Counted from the first letter of the stretch, positions 54,205-63,854 are shown. The stretch: 64,000 nt of DNA from Mobilicoccus massiliensis (GCF_000826525.2 NZ_LN651330.1:124001-188000); one strand, 5' to 3'. Numbers and translations: made by a program. Notes: a model not told the origin generated them from the sequence alone.

Positions 54205-55740
54205 CTACGGCGTGACGAGCTTGTAGTCCTTGGCGATCTTCGTGACGGTACCGACCGCCGTGGCCGGTTTGAAGTCGATCGCCATGCTCGTGGCGCCCGC
54301 CGCGGTGATGTCGGTCGGCTTGACCGTGAGCGTCTTGGATGACGTCTTCGTGCCGGCGGTGATCGTGTACTTCGTCGTCCACGAGGTGATTCCCTCGGCC
54401 GGCGCGTAGGTGACCTTCGTGCCGCTGGCGGGCCCCTGGTTGGCCAGCTCGATGTTCTTACTTGCGCTGGTCAAGTCGAAGCTCTGGCCGGCCGAGGTGA
54501 GCTGGTTGTCGACCGTGTACCCACGGTTGGCGACCGGCCTGAGGTAGATCTTCGCCGTGTCAGCGCCCTTGTCGAACTTGGGTTTGTACGTGGCGATCCC
54601 GCTCTTGGCGGCCTTGACGGCCTTGTAGGTCGTCTTGAAGGAGCCGTCCTTCTGCTTGACGTCCTGGCCGACCCACCACGTCATGCCGGGCTTCGCCTTC
54701 AGGGACACCGTGTCGGACTTGGTGCCGGCGAGATCCTTGTGGCTCACCATCGCGTCGTTGACGAGCACCTGTGCGGCTCCGGGTACGTCGCGGAAGGCGA
54801 CCTGCCTCGAGAGCGACTCGAGCACGTACTTGCTGCTGGTCCGCTCCGCCGTGACGGTGACCTCACCGGCGTGGAGGTCGTCGGGGTCGACCTTGAGGTA
54901 GGCAACGCCCTTGATCGCCACGGGCTTGTTGTTCCCGATCCTCCACTTGACGCCTTCGATGCCGGTCACGCGAACGGTCTCGTAGGCGGCGCCGGGGCCG
55001 TAGCCCTTGTGGGCATCCAGCGGATCCTCACCGGTCTCGACGGCTGCGTCGAGCGCCGCCGCTGAGATGGTGACGGTCGGGGTGTCGGTGATCTTGCCGA
55101 CCGGGTCGAAGGTCGGGATGTTGTCGACCGTGTAACCGGCATCCTTGGTGGCGACCACGGTCGAGCTCAGGGTGACCGGAACGTTGATCACGTCGGCCCT
55201 GGCGAAGGAGGACGAGTCGAGCACCGTCGTCTTGGTGCCGGTGGTCACGGTCCAGACGATGCCGGTGGTCTTCGGAAGACTCACGAAATCCCGGGAGCCG
55301 GGGACGTCGTTCCACGTCACCTTGAGGTTCGCGGCATCGATCGGGTCGCCGTCGATGTTCGTGGGGGCGGGAAACACCCATTCGGTCGGTGTTCCGGTGG
55401 CCATCGACCAGATGCTCAAGTCGTTGTTCTGTGCGAGGTCGGCCGTGACCGTCGCGCCTCCGGTGACAGCGACATCCTTGTACTCGTCGCCGGTGGCGAT
55501 GTCGACGGCCTGACCGTTCACGGCCCACGAGACGCCCGGAATGTTCAGCAGACGGATCACGTCCATCGAGGTGCCCGGTCGATCCAGCAGGCGCGGGTAC
55601 TGCGCCGCCTTGAGCGACACGGTCTTGGGCTTGGGGGTGGTCGCGGCCGTGGCGGCGGTGGTCCCCGCTGCCATGAGGCTCGTGGCCGTGACGGTGAACG
55701 CGGCCAGGGCGGCCAGGGTGCGGCGGGGTGTGGTGGGCAT
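54205..55740 (-). CDS. Secreted beta-rich repeat protein
   Basis: A 511-residue exported protein. The signal peptide is within MPTTPRRTLAALAAFTVTAT and ends near AATAATTPKPKT. The mature part is a row of about five beta-rich modules of ~80 residues, each with a motif G-V/I-x-W-x-V such as IPGVSWAVNG, TTGIVWTVTTG, IEGVKWRIGN and KPGMTWWVGQ, and a V-T-V-type strand. No sorting motif or membrane anchor is visible. The same motif recurs in the protein at 57313-58947. Function unknown; it may be a cell-surface or matrix component. Confidence 0.8.
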   Translation of the reverse strand: MPTTPRRTLAALAAFTVTATSLMAAGTTAATAATTPKPKTVSLKAAQYPRLLDRPGTSMDVIRLLNIPGVSWAVNGQAVDIATGDEYKDVAVTGGATVTADLAQNNDLSIWSMATGTPTEWVFPAPTNIDGDPIDAANLKVTWNDVPGSRDFVSLPKTTGIVWTVTTGTKTTVLDSSSFARADVINVPVTLSSTVVATKDAGYTVDNIPTFDPVGKITDTPTVTISAAALDAAVETGEDPLDAHKGYGPGAAYETVRVTGIEGVKWRIGNNKPVAIKGVAYLKVDPDDLHAGEVTVTAERTSSKYVLESLSRQVAFRDVPGAAQVLVNDAMVSHKDLAGTKSDTVSLKAKPGMTWWVGQDVKQKDGSFKTTYKAVKAAKSGIATYKPKFDKGADTAKIYLRPVANRGYTVDNQLTSAGQSFDLTSASKNIELANQGPASGTKVTYAPAEGITSWTTKYTITAGTKTSSKTLTVKPTDITAAGATSMAIDFKPATAVGTVTKIAKDYKLVTP

Positions 55741-56068
55741 GCGAGGTCCTTCTCTTTCGTGGCTCGTCCGTGAGACACGCCGGGTGATCCAGAGTGTGCG
55801 CGCGCTGCGGGCGTGAGCCGTGGGCGGGCGCGGTGCCTTCATGTACGGCCGACCGAGACGGTTTCGCACTCAACCGAAGATCACGGAAAGATAACGGGGC
55901 AGGTGAGTGGCATCGTCACGCATTTGCGCACATGGGAGGGGCGCGCTGCGAGCGGCGATGTGCTGGTCCGGGGCCCGTTGGCTCAGAGCCCGATTGCCCG
56001 GCGGGGAGTTATCGTTCTGGCCAAGAGGCGCCGTTCTCCGTCTCGCTCTCGCAACTGTCACGTCGCGC
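55741..56068. other. Intergenic region upstream of the secreted repeat protein
   Basis: About 328 bases with a local A/T-rich patch around 55870-55900 that may hold a promoter for the minus-strand secreted protein. No gene is supported. Confidence 0.3.
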
Positions 56069-56977
56069 CTACGACGGCGGAATGGCCGCCAGCGCCTCGG
56101 GTGAGGCGAGTCGTGAGAGGTCCGCGCGACGGTCTGCGAGTTCGGCCCACGGGGCTCCGGCGGCGGCGGCGGTGATCGATCGTACGGCGGCGACCACGGC
56201 AGGGGTTCCGTCGGTGCAGATGGCATGCCGCGGCAGCCCGGTGGAGCGGACGAACGCGCCTTCGACGGCCAGGCCGAGCACCGTGGCGAGGTCGGTGAAC
56301 GTCGCGCCGGTGCCGTGAAGCGGCAGGTCGTAGACGATCGCGACGGTGCGGTAGGCGTCGGCCCAATGCGAGATCTGAAGGTCGTAGAGCCGCGCGGAGT
56401 ACTGCCGGATGACGTCGTCGGCGGGAAACATCATGCGCATGACGTGCTGCAGTCGATACACCGTGGCGATCGGCGTCAGGGTCGATTCCTGCTCACTGAT
56501 CGCGTCGATGAGTTCGCGCAATGTGAGGTCGGGCAGGATCTGCGCGAGCCTCTCGGTTGCCGCGTCGAGTCGGCGGATATGCACCTCGGGGCGAAACAGG
56601 TAGGCGATGAGATCGAGCTGATAGTTGGCGGCGAACGACCAGCGACGGATGAGCCGCGCCTTGTTGGCGCTGCCCGGATCGATGCCGCTCTCGACACACA
56701 TGTCGCGAAAGCAGCGCATGACCCTCTCGATGGGGAGCGTGTCGAAAAGACTGTTTGCGTGCGAGTAGGCGACCGGTCCTGACGAATTGGAGGACGTGTC
56801 GAGCACCGCCTCGCCGAGCGCGCGAATTCCCGCCTCGAGAAGCCACCGCACCTCGGGCTCGTTGGGGTCACGGGCGACGGCGCCTCGTCGTGTGGTCAGC
56901 GTGGTGAGGTGGGTGACGACTCCCGTGAGGTCGTCATCGCCCGGGTTCGCTGACGGGCACGGAGGTAGGGCGGACAC
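56069..56977 (-). CDS. Uncharacterised all-helical protein
   Basis: A 302-residue soluble protein predicted to be almost entirely helical (RWLLEAGIRALGEAVLDTSS, RLDAATERLAQILPDLTLREL, DLATVLGLAVEGAFVRSTG). The last ~100 residues resemble the ligand-binding half of TetR-type regulators, but I see no convincing helix-turn-helix. The GTG at 56977 follows GAAGGGGG. It faces away from the secreted-protein gene at 57313. Function unknown. Confidence 0.6.
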   Translation of the reverse strand: MSALPPCPSANPGDDDLTGVVTHLTTLTTRRGAVARDPNEPEVRWLLEAGIRALGEAVLDTSSNSSGPVAYSHANSLFDTLPIERVMRCFRDMCVESGIDPGSANKARLIRRWSFAANYQLDLIAYLFRPEVHIRRLDAATERLAQILPDLTLRELIDAISEQESTLTPIATVYRLQHVMRMMFPADDVIRQYSARLYDLQISHWADAYRTVAIVYDLPLHGTGATFTDLATVLGLAVEGAFVRSTGLPRHAICTDGTPAVVAAVRSITAAAAGAPWAELADRRADLSRLASPEALAAIPPS

Positions 56978-57312
56978 ACGGCCCCCTTCAGAGCAAAACG
57001 ACCAATTGATCCATGATCGCCTGAATGTGGGCCGGTCAGGCGGCCTACGCCGAGCGACCATGCAGTTGCGACCGGATGGTTGCAACCGCGGATCGCCCTC
57101 CGATGGTCTCGCATTCCTGGGTATCTGGCACCGCCGATCGCGACTGCTCATACCGGGATGACGGAATGGTCAAGCCGCGGCAACAAAATCTTCACGACTG
57201 AAGTCCTGAACCTCGAATGATCCAGGAGCTCGGGGCGCCCTGCCGCTGAAATCGCTCGTCCGATGGCCGATAGGTGGGCAGGAGCACACGAATCTCACGG
57301 AAGAGACCTGCC
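56978..57312. other. Divergent intergenic region of lower GC
   Basis: About 335 bases between two divergent genes, visibly richer in A and T than the neighbouring genes (for example around 56995-57030 and 57165-57220). It likely holds both promoters. No gene is supported. Confidence 0.35.
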
Positions 57313-58947
57313 ATGACCCACGGACTGGGACACCGACTCACGCGCGCCACCCTCGTCACGCTCGTCGCCCTCGCGCCTGCCGTGGCGACGACGGCGGCGC
57401 CGCCCGCTTCTGCCGCGAGCAATGACCCCCTCGTCACCGTCACCGATGGATGTGGACGGGTGGATTCGCTGACCATCGACAGCGGCGGGCGGTACTGGCT
57501 CCAACTGTTGCCCGATGGGAAGGCGGCCGCTACGTCCTCCGCCAAGCCGCAGCTGGAAGACCCTGTCGAGGACTGGGCGAAGTACTACGGCTACATCGAG
57601 TTCTCCGGTTCGTGGCGGCGCACGTCCGATCTCGCGAAGTCCTATCTCCTCGTGCGGGTGCTCAAGGACGACGGGGTGAGGAGCTTCAAATACGTCTCCC
57701 AGGTCCTCGCCGGCGCGGAGGGCACCGCGATCCGTGGCACCGATCAGACCAAGCTCACCAACGAGGATTGCGTGCAGCCGGAGGAGCCGACGTTCACCGA
57801 TGAGGAGGGTTCGGCGAACGACACGGTGACGATTCCCAGCACGCCGGGGGTGAAGTATTCCGGTAAGCCGGGTGTCACGCCGGGCAAGGGCACGGTGACC
57901 GTGACGGCGACGGCCGAGAAGGGCTTTCGTCTCGCTGACGAGGACGGCGTTCCGTTGCCGGTGTCGGCGACGCGCTGGACGCACACGTTCGACGGGACGT
58001 CGCCGGTCGAGGTGCCGCGGGGCAAGGCGCCGGCGTTCCGGCGTGGCGCGACTATTCCGGCGAGCAAGGGCAAGCCCGCGGGTCGTGGGCCCAACGTCGT
58101 CATCGTGCGGTACGTGCCGGGTGTGGCGTGGGTGGTCGACGGCAAGCAGGTGAAGGTCACGGAGAAGCAGACCATCGTCGAGGTGCCCGTGGGTGACAAG
58201 GCGTCGGTGGAGGTGCAGGCGGTCTCGGCCGATCCCAAGGCGTTCGCCCTCTCGGGCGAGACCGAGTGGGTCGTCGGGATGACGCCGAGCACGAAGCCGG
58301 CCGCGCCCAGGGTCGTGGCGGCGCCGGGCGGGGTGAATCTGCGGAAGAGTCCGTTGACGTGGTCGCCGGCTCCGGGGTTTCCGAGCTACGCCAAGCACAA
58401 CGTGCGCTACCGCGTGGTGACGTTGACGAAGAACAACGTGCGTGCGTCGGCACCGTGGCGGCCGTGGTTGCAGGAGACGACGCTGCGCAACGGCCTCATC
58501 ACCGCCAAGCCGGGCACGGTCATCGAGGTCACGGCGCAGTCGGTCGCGAACCGCCGGGTGTCGGCGTGGTCGGCGCCGACGACGGTGTGGTTCCCGCTCG
58601 ACGTCAAGGGCGGCGGCGCGAAGAAGTTCTGGACGCTGCGCACGGAGCCGGGCGCGATCGGCTCGTCGATGTACGGCGCGCACCAGCGCACGAGCGCGTG
58701 GACGACGAAGACGCCCACGACGAACAAGGTGCTGCTCTGGTTCGGCACCGCCCCGAACGGTGCTCCGGCTGCGGTGTACGTCGACGGCAAGCGCGTCGCG
58801 ACGGTCCAGACCAAGGCCCCGCGTGTGCGGTCGCGTCAGATGCTCAAGGCGATTCCCGTGCTGTGGGGCAAGCATGTCGTCACGGTCGTGCATGCGGGAA
58901 AGAACGGTCAGACGCTGCGGATGGACGGGGTGGCGTACGGGCGGTGA
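57313..58947 (+). CDS. Secreted repeat protein with fibronectin-like segment
   Basis: A 544-residue exported protein. The signal peptide (TLVTLVALAPAVATTAAPPASA) is followed by a Cys-containing domain, two modules with TPGVKYSGKPG and VPGVAWVVDGKQV (the motif shared with 54205-55740), and a segment from about residue 335 (PAAPRVVAAPGGVNLRKSPLTW) that resembles a fibronectin type III domain. The C-terminal ~100 residues (KVLLWFGTAPNGAPAAVYVD, KHVVTVVHAGKNGQTLRMDG) are beta-rich. It lies just upstream of flagellin. Function unknown; adhesion or surface structure is a guess. Confidence 0.78.
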   Translation: MTHGLGHRLTRATLVTLVALAPAVATTAAPPASAASNDPLVTVTDGCGRVDSLTIDSGGRYWLQLLPDGKAAATSSAKPQLEDPVEDWAKYYGYIEFSGSWRRTSDLAKSYLLVRVLKDDGVRSFKYVSQVLAGAEGTAIRGTDQTKLTNEDCVQPEEPTFTDEEGSANDTVTIPSTPGVKYSGKPGVTPGKGTVTVTATAEKGFRLADEDGVPLPVSATRWTHTFDGTSPVEVPRGKAPAFRRGATIPASKGKPAGRGPNVVIVRYVPGVAWVVDGKQVKVTEKQTIVEVPVGDKASVEVQAVSADPKAFALSGETEWVVGMTPSTKPAAPRVVAAPGGVNLRKSPLTWSPAPGFPSYAKHNVRYRVVTLTKNNVRASAPWRPWLQETTLRNGLITAKPGTVIEVTAQSVANRRVSAWSAPTTVWFPLDVKGGGAKKFWTLRTEPGAIGSSMYGAHQRTSAWTTKTPTTNKVLLWFGTAPNGAPAAVYVDGKRVATVQTKAPRVRSRQMLKAIPVLWGKHVVTVVHAGKNGQTLRMDGVAYGR

Positions 58948-59108
58948 GGCGGTAGCCCGGGGCAATGACCGTCGCGTGCTCGTGCGACCGACCGGTCGTA
59001 CGAGGGTGCTCGTGGGGGTCGGATCGCGGCCGATTGGACAGCTGACCCGTGCGGTGTCCGGCCCGGTGGCCCGCAGAAGGCGATGATCCGAAAGGACGCG
59101 GGCTGCGC

Positions 59109-60275
59109 ATGCGCATCAATCAGAACCTCGCGGCGATGAATGCCTACCGCTCGTCGACGACGAACCAGAGCGGTCTCGACAGAGCCATGGAGCGGTTGTC
59201 ATCGGGGCTGCGGATCAATCGCGCGGCCGACGACGCTGCGGGACTCGCGATCTCCGAGACCATGCGCGCGCAGGTCAACGGGCTGAGCCAGGCGGTCAGC
59301 AACACCCACGACGGCATCAACCTCATGCAGACGGCCGAGGGCAGCCTCAACGAGGACCACGCGATCCTGCAGCGGATGCGCACCCTCGCCGTGCAGGCGG
59401 CCACCGGCACCAACAGTAAAGAGAACCTGCAGCAGATCCAGGCCGAGATCGATCAGCTCATGGCGCAGATCGACCAGATTGCCGACAGCACGCAGTTCAA
59501 CGGGATGCCACTTCTCGATGGGACTTTCGTCAAGAAGAACTTTCAGATCGGCGCCAATGCGGGGGACACGAAAGAAGTGACGATCGGTCATCCGATCTCC
59601 TCGCTCGTGCCGCCGACCTCACCCGCGTACGCGTTGTGGGGGCTCGACGACGCCGCCGAACGCGCCAAGATTCCGAACCCTTTCGTGGTCCAGCAGAACG
59701 TCACGGCGGCCGGCGAGACGATCACCGTGAGCGTCGACCTGCCCGATCCGCCTCCTGCGACCGCGACAGAACTCGCCGATGTCCTTCGTGCGGATCCGAA
59801 CTTCAGCGCGTCGTTCGACGTCGCGATCGGGGATTGGAAGGAGCCTGATATCGAGCCCAGGATCGGCGTCAATCTCGGAATCATGGCGAAGACTCCGGGT
59901 GCCGGTGGGGTCACGGTTCTGAACACGGAGAGTTTTGCGCGCACACAAGCCAGGGCGGGCAGCGACGAGATCCCCGCGGAGTACGGCGGGTACCACGCAG
60001 CCGAATTGCTCGGTGGCCCGATCGACGTCACCCGGGAGGCCGGCTCCACGACGACGACACCGACGACGCCTCCCAGCGACGGCTACTGGAGTCCGACCGG
60101 AGATCTCGTCAACGAGGCCTACGTCTGGGTCCCTGCGAATTCGGGCGGGACAGGCGATCCCATCACCCAGACGTGGGCGTCGGGAGCCTCCGACGCCATC
60201 GAGCGCATCGACCGCGCGATCGCGCGCGTCAGCCGTGGGCGCACCGAGATGGGGGCCACTCAGAACGTCCTCGCC
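59109..60275 (+). pseudogene. Flagellin, 5' part interrupted by an IS3-family element
   Basis: Filament protein. It begins MRINQNLAAMNAYRSSTTNQ with the D0/D1 motifs ERLSSGLRINRAADDAAGLAIS, AVSNTHDGINLMQTAEGSL and ILQRMRTLAVQAATG. A central variable region (~residues 165-360) replaces the D2/D3 domains. The C-terminal D1 helix starts (RIDRAIARVSRGRTEMGATQN) and is cut after codon 389 by the IS. The frame then runs 11 codons into the IS and stops at 60308. Joined to the 3' part at 61571-61765 it would give about 452 residues. A GAAAGGA lies upstream of the ATG. Confidence 0.93.
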
Positions 60276-60304
60276 TGGGGTTGCCCCCGTTTGACGGACA
60301 TCGA

Positions 60305-61198
60305 TTAAGCGGCTTGGGCCGCGGTGGTGTTGCGGTGTTCGAAGGCTACCGGGCTGATGAATCCGAGGGCGCTGTGGCGCCGGCGGCGGTTGTACAGGGT
60401 CTCGATCCACTCGCTCACACCGCGGATCGCGGCGGCACGGGTGCCGAACTCGTGTCGGTTGAAATACTCGGTCTTCAGCGTGGCCCAGAAGCTCTCTTGT
60501 TGGGCGTTGTCCCAGCACACTCCGGTACGGCCGACCGATAGCCGCACGCCGAGCCCGGCGGCGGCGTCGTGCAGCTGCTGGGAGGTGTACTGGCAGCCCC
60601 GGTCAGCGTGCAGGATCACCCCACGGTCGAAGCCCTCGCGGAAGGTGACCGCGCGCCGCAGGGCTTGCTCGACGAGGTCGGTGTGCAGGTTGTTGCTGAA
60701 GGCGTAGCCCAACACGCGGCGCGAACAGCCGTCACGGACCGCGCACAAGTACAGCCACCCCTCACCAGTGGGCAAGTACGTGATGTCCGAGGTCCACACC
60801 TTGTTGAGTGCGCCGGTGTCGAAGCGCCGCCCGACCAGGTCCGGGATCGCGTGCGGTGAGGGACCACTGATCGTGGTCACCGGCGTCCACGGCCGCGGAC
60901 TGACCCCTCGGATCCCTTCGGCGCGCATCGCTTTGGCCACCGTCTTCGTCGAGACCTTCTCGCCGGCGGCGCGTAGCTGCGCGGTGATCCGCGGGGCGCC
61001 GTAAACCCCGTCTGATTCCTCGTGCGCGGCAAGAACCAGGGCGCGGACCTGGCGCCAACGCCGCTCCCGCGGCCCCGGCTCGGTCCCATGCCGGGTGGCC
61101 CAGTCGTAATAGCCCGAACGGGACACACCCAGCAGCTCACACATCCGCGCCACGCTCGGACGCTGCGCGGCGGGCTGGGCCTTCTCCACGTGGATCAA
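60305..61198 (-). CDS. IS3-family transposase OrfB (DDE integrase core)
   Basis: A 297-residue catalytic part of the transposase. It has an HTH_21-like N-terminus (MCELLGVSRSGYYDWATRHG) and the DDE residues in VWTSDITYLP, VILHADRGCQYTS and NAQQESFWATLKTE. The C-terminus is NRRRRHSALGFISPVAFE. It is in the -1 frame relative to orfA and is open upstream to the slippery run, so it is probably made as an OrfAB fusion. Confidence 0.95.
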   Translation of the reverse strand: MIHVEKAQPAAQRPSVARMCELLGVSRSGYYDWATRHGTEPGPRERRWRQVRALVLAAHEESDGVYGAPRITAQLRAAGEKVSTKTVAKAMRAEGIRGVSPRPWTPVTTISGPSPHAIPDLVGRRFDTGALNKVWTSDITYLPTGEGWLYLCAVRDGCSRRVLGYAFSNNLHTDLVEQALRRAVTFREGFDRGVILHADRGCQYTSQQLHDAAAGLGVRLSVGRTGVCWDNAQQESFWATLKTEYFNRHEFGTRAAAIRGVSEWIETLYNRRRRHSALGFISPVAFEHRNTTAAQAA

Positions 61199-61509
61199 CG
61201 CGAACGCGGCGTCGGGTTCGACGCGTTCTCCGTCGCGAAGAAGGCCGCTGCTTTTTTCAAGAACTCCCGATCCATCCGCAACTGCGCATTCTCCGCACGC
61301 AGCCGCTCCAGCTCGGCCCGCTCGTTGATGTCTACCGCCGCCGGCGGGTCATCCACCCGGGCTCGCTCCGCAGCAACCCACCGGCCCAGCAGTTGCTCGC
61401 CCACCCCGATCTCCTGCGCGACCGCGCGGATCGTGCGGCCGGTGTCGATCACCAGATGCGCGGCATCACGCCGGTACTGCGGCGTGAACTTCTTCCTGGC
61501 TGCACCCAT
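61195..61509 (-). CDS. IS3-family transposase OrfA (DNA-binding)
   Basis: A 104-residue helix-turn-helix and leucine-zipper protein starting MGAARKKFTPQYRRDAAHLV, with IRAVAQEIGVGEQLLGRWV as the HTH and ERAELERLRAENAQLRMDRE as the zipper. Binds the IS ends. It overlaps orfB by 4 nt. Confidence 0.95.
   Translation of the reverse strand: MGAARKKFTPQYRRDAAHLVIDTGRTIRAVAQEIGVGEQLLGRWVAAERARVDDPPAAVDINERAELERLRAENAQLRMDREFLKKAAAFFATENASNPTPRSR
61251..61257 (-). other. Probable programmed -1 frameshift site of the IS
   Basis: On the minus strand the sequence reads AAAAAAG (A at 61257-61252, G at 61251) inside the LKKAAAFF codons of orfA. After a -1 slip the orfB frame is open (SSGLLRDGERVEPDAAFALI) and leads directly into IHVEKAQ. 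This gives the OrfAB fusion typical of IS3 elements. Confidence 0.8.
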
Positions 61510-61570
61510 GACAGCATCCTCTCCCGCCAGGTCACCCTGACCAGTCCGGATGTCCGTCAAACGGGGTCAA

Positions 61571-61765
61571 GCCCACGCCCACACGGCGCGTGCGAACGGG
61601 GTCGCTGCCGAGAACCTCGCGATGTCAGAAAGCCGTATCCGCGACGCCGACCTCGCCAAGGAGGTGGCGCAGATGGAGCGTTGGAAACTGCTGTGCCAGT
61701 CGTCGATCTCCATGCTCAGCGAGGCCAACAAGGTGCCGCAGACGCTGCTGAAGCTGCTCGGCTGA
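61571..61765 (+). pseudogene. Flagellin, 3' part separated by the IS
   Basis: Encodes the missing C-terminal D1/D0 helices: NGVAAENLAMSESRIRDADL, AKEVAQMERWKLLCQSSISML and SEANKVPQTLLKLLG, then TGA. Without it a flagellin subunit cannot polymerise, so the present allele should be non-functional. It has no start codon or ribosome-binding site of its own. Confidence 0.93.
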
Positions 61766-61886
61766 GGTCATCTGCCCCTGATGGGCGCGTCCAGCCCACG
61801 AGAGTCGACGCGCCCACGGTGATCGCGTGGCAATCGACGCCCAGAGTGACCTGCGAGCCGTGGTCGGGTCGTCGTCGGCGCAGCGG

Positions 61887-62660
61887 TCAGAGGGTCCACT
61901 CGGCGTCATCGAAGACGACCGAGGCCACCTTCGCGTTGGCGGGCACCTCGAAGAGGATCCAGCCGTCGACGGTGCCCTTGGGCTTGAGGTCGATGTTCTG
62001 CGGCAGCGCCTGGCCCTTCGCGGGCTCGGCCATGGGGTTTGCGTCGTACGCCTGACCTTGCTTGGTGTAAACCTTGGCGCCGTACCAGCTGAGGTTGGTG
62101 TACGTGGTCGAGCCGACGTTGGTCACCTTGACGTGGGCAGACACGAACTTGTTGCCCTCCGCAGGCTTGATGAGCCCGTTGTCGGACTTGACGTCGTCCT
62201 GCACCTTGTCGACGGTGAGGGAGGCATTCCCCTGGCCCTTGAAGTCGTCGATGACGATGGCCTTCCCGAGCTTCACCTCCTTGTCGGAGGCAGCCTCTTC
62301 GCCGCTCCTGACCTGGGCGGTATCGGCCGCGTCGCCGCCCTTACCAGCCGAGTTCTCCGAGGATCCGTCGAGAGAGCTGGCGGCGACGATAGCGAGGATC
62401 ATCCAGATGATTCCCACGAGTGCGGCCAGCGACGACAGGATCAGTCCGGCCATCGCGGACCCGAAGTTCGTGGCGCGCCCGGCGCGAGCGCGAAACAGGC
62501 CGGCGATCGAGAGGCCGAGACCGATCAGCGCCAGGGGAATCGCCGTCACCCCGACGACCGGCATGAGCGCCATCACCAGCGAGATGATGCCGAGGACGAG
62601 CCCCGCCGTGCCGAGCCCGTTCTGCGGGGGTGCGAGGTGCGTGCCGCTGCTGGTGGCCAT
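61887..62660 (-). CDS. Membrane protein with DUF4190-like helices and DUF4352-like domain
   Basis: A 257-residue protein. Two or three hydrophobic segments (TAGLVLGIISLVMALMPVVG, AMAGLILSSLAALVGIIWM) resemble DUF4190. An extracytoplasmic beta domain follows (KFVSAHVKVTNVGSTTYTN, VDGWILFEVPANAKVASVVF), the telokin-like DUF4352 pattern. The ATG at 62660 is chosen because it precedes the conserved part. It converges with the flagellin 3' part. Function unknown. Confidence 0.8.
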   Translation of the reverse strand: MATSSGTHLAPPQNGLGTAGLVLGIISLVMALMPVVGVTAIPLALIGLGLSIAGLFRARAGRATNFGSAMAGLILSSLAALVGIIWMILAIVAASSLDGSSENSAGKGGDAADTAQVRSGEEAASDKEVKLGKAIVIDDFKGQGNASLTVDKVQDDVKSDNGLIKPAEGNKFVSAHVKVTNVGSTTYTNLSWYGAKVYTKQGQAYDANPMAEPAKGQALPQNIDLKPKGTVDGWILFEVPANAKVASVVFDDAEWTL

Positions 62661-62957
62661 GATGTGGTCCCTTCGTCCTGATCTGGCTGCGGTGATCCCT
62701 CGCATCATTCCCTATCGCGGGCGGCGAGATCCGACGGAGAGTCGCGGTTGTTCCTGAGGTCTGCGGTGACGTAGCGGATGGGTGCAAGAAGGTGAGGATC
62801 TTCTCCATCCGGAGAGGGGCACGTGCAGGCCATGGGCCGTACGCGGATCACTTGGTTTTGGTGGCCAGCTCACGCATGGACGCCCAGCGTCGATAGGAGG
62901 CAGAGCGGGGCCAAGCGAACACCCCACAGCGGGGCCGTAGCGACGAGGAGGACATGG

Positions 62958-63854
62958 ATGGCAGAGCACAGCGCCGTCTACGTCGGCGAGGGGCGGCTGC
63001 TCGTCACGACCGCATGGGGGTTCCACCTTTACTGCCCATCGCGAGAAATGAGCATCGTGCCGCAGCTCGTGGCGAGCGGTAAATTCGAGCGCGAACTGGC
63101 TGATTTCCTCATTTCGAGCATCTTGCCAGGGGACGTCGTTGTAGATATCGGCGCCAATATCGGAGTCTTTACGACGATGCTCGGCCACCTCGTGGGTGAC
63201 AAAGGAAGGGTCTTCGCGTTCGAGCCGGTCTCTGCCAACTTCGACTTCTTGCGTGACAATGTCGAATCGAACTGGTTGGGGCCGAGGGTCTCGCTGCACC
63301 AGTGCGCGATCGGCGATAGTAATGAGTTGGAGTACATCAAGAGCCACCCATGCTGGGGAGGGCTGGCTTCGGTCGGTTCGGTCGGCACCTCGCAAATGAC
63401 AACGGGCGTCTCAGGCCGCGGATCTTATATCGAGCAGACGCAGGTGTTCAGGTTGGACGACATACTCGAAGGCGACGGGGAGTTGGCGCTTGTCAAGATC
63501 GATGTTGAGGGACACGAGCTCCGTGTTTTTCGAGGAATGTCCCAATTGCTGGCGGATCGCCGTATTCGAGCGGTTGTGTTCGAGTGCATCGCCTCTCGCA
63601 TGGGCGACGACTGGCGGCCATTCGTTTCCCTGCTGGCCGAGTTGGCCAAGGATGGTTGGACGTTCAGCATTCTGCGGGGCGAAAGGCAAGGGGAATCGGT
63701 ATCCGTGGAGGACGTTGCAGCCCACGGGCATTTGTATCACGTGCTCATGCGTCGACCGGGTGAAGCCGAACATTCTGCCCTGCAACCTTCGTTGGACCCC
63801 TTGGTGGTCGGGCCTGACGACCCGCTGCTCCTGAAGATCGAAGGTGCCGATTGA
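62958..63854 (+). CDS. FkbM-family SAM-dependent methyltransferase
   Basis: A 298-residue methyltransferase with the SAM-binding motif VVDIGANIGVFTTML (61-75) and the conserved VKIDVEGHELRVFRGM of FkbM proteins, which O-methylate sugars in glycans or natural products. AGGAGG precedes the ATG. A/T content is visibly higher than in the genes to its left. It overlaps a glycosyltransferase gene, so a glycan is the likely target. Proximity to flagellin makes flagellin glycan modification one possibility; capsular polysaccharide is another. Confidence 0.88.
   Translation: MAEHSAVYVGEGRLLVTTAWGFHLYCPSREMSIVPQLVASGKFERELADFLISSILPGDVVVDIGANIGVFTTMLGHLVGDKGRVFAFEPVSANFDFLRDNVESNWLGPRVSLHQCAIGDSNELEYIKSHPCWGGLASVGSVGTSQMTTGVSGRGSYIEQTQVFRLDDILEGDGELALVKIDVEGHELRVFRGMSQLLADRRIRAVVFECIASRMGDDWRPFVSLLAELAKDGWTFSILRGERQGESVSVEDVAAHGHLYHVLMRRPGEAEHSALQPSLDPLVVGPDDPLLLKIEGAD

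Larger units (their letters stand above)
60276..61570 (-). mobile_element. IS3-family insertion sequence inserted in flagellin
   Basis: Contains overlapping orfA and orfB transposase genes on the minus strand. Terminal inverted repeats at 60281-60302 and 61549-61570 match at 21 of 22 positions, with the inner part CCCCGTTTGACGGACATC. A GCC occurs on both sides (60273-60275 and 61571-61573), a likely 3-bp target duplication. That reading restores the flagellin frame but leaves five unmatched bases (TGGGG) at the left end, so the exact left boundary is uncertain. Confidence 0.93.

Noticed and set aside
58948..59108. A sigma-28 (FliA) promoter before flagellin
   Set aside because: A GCCGATTG stretch near 59029 resembles the -10 half, but no TAAA-like -35 element lies at the right distance.
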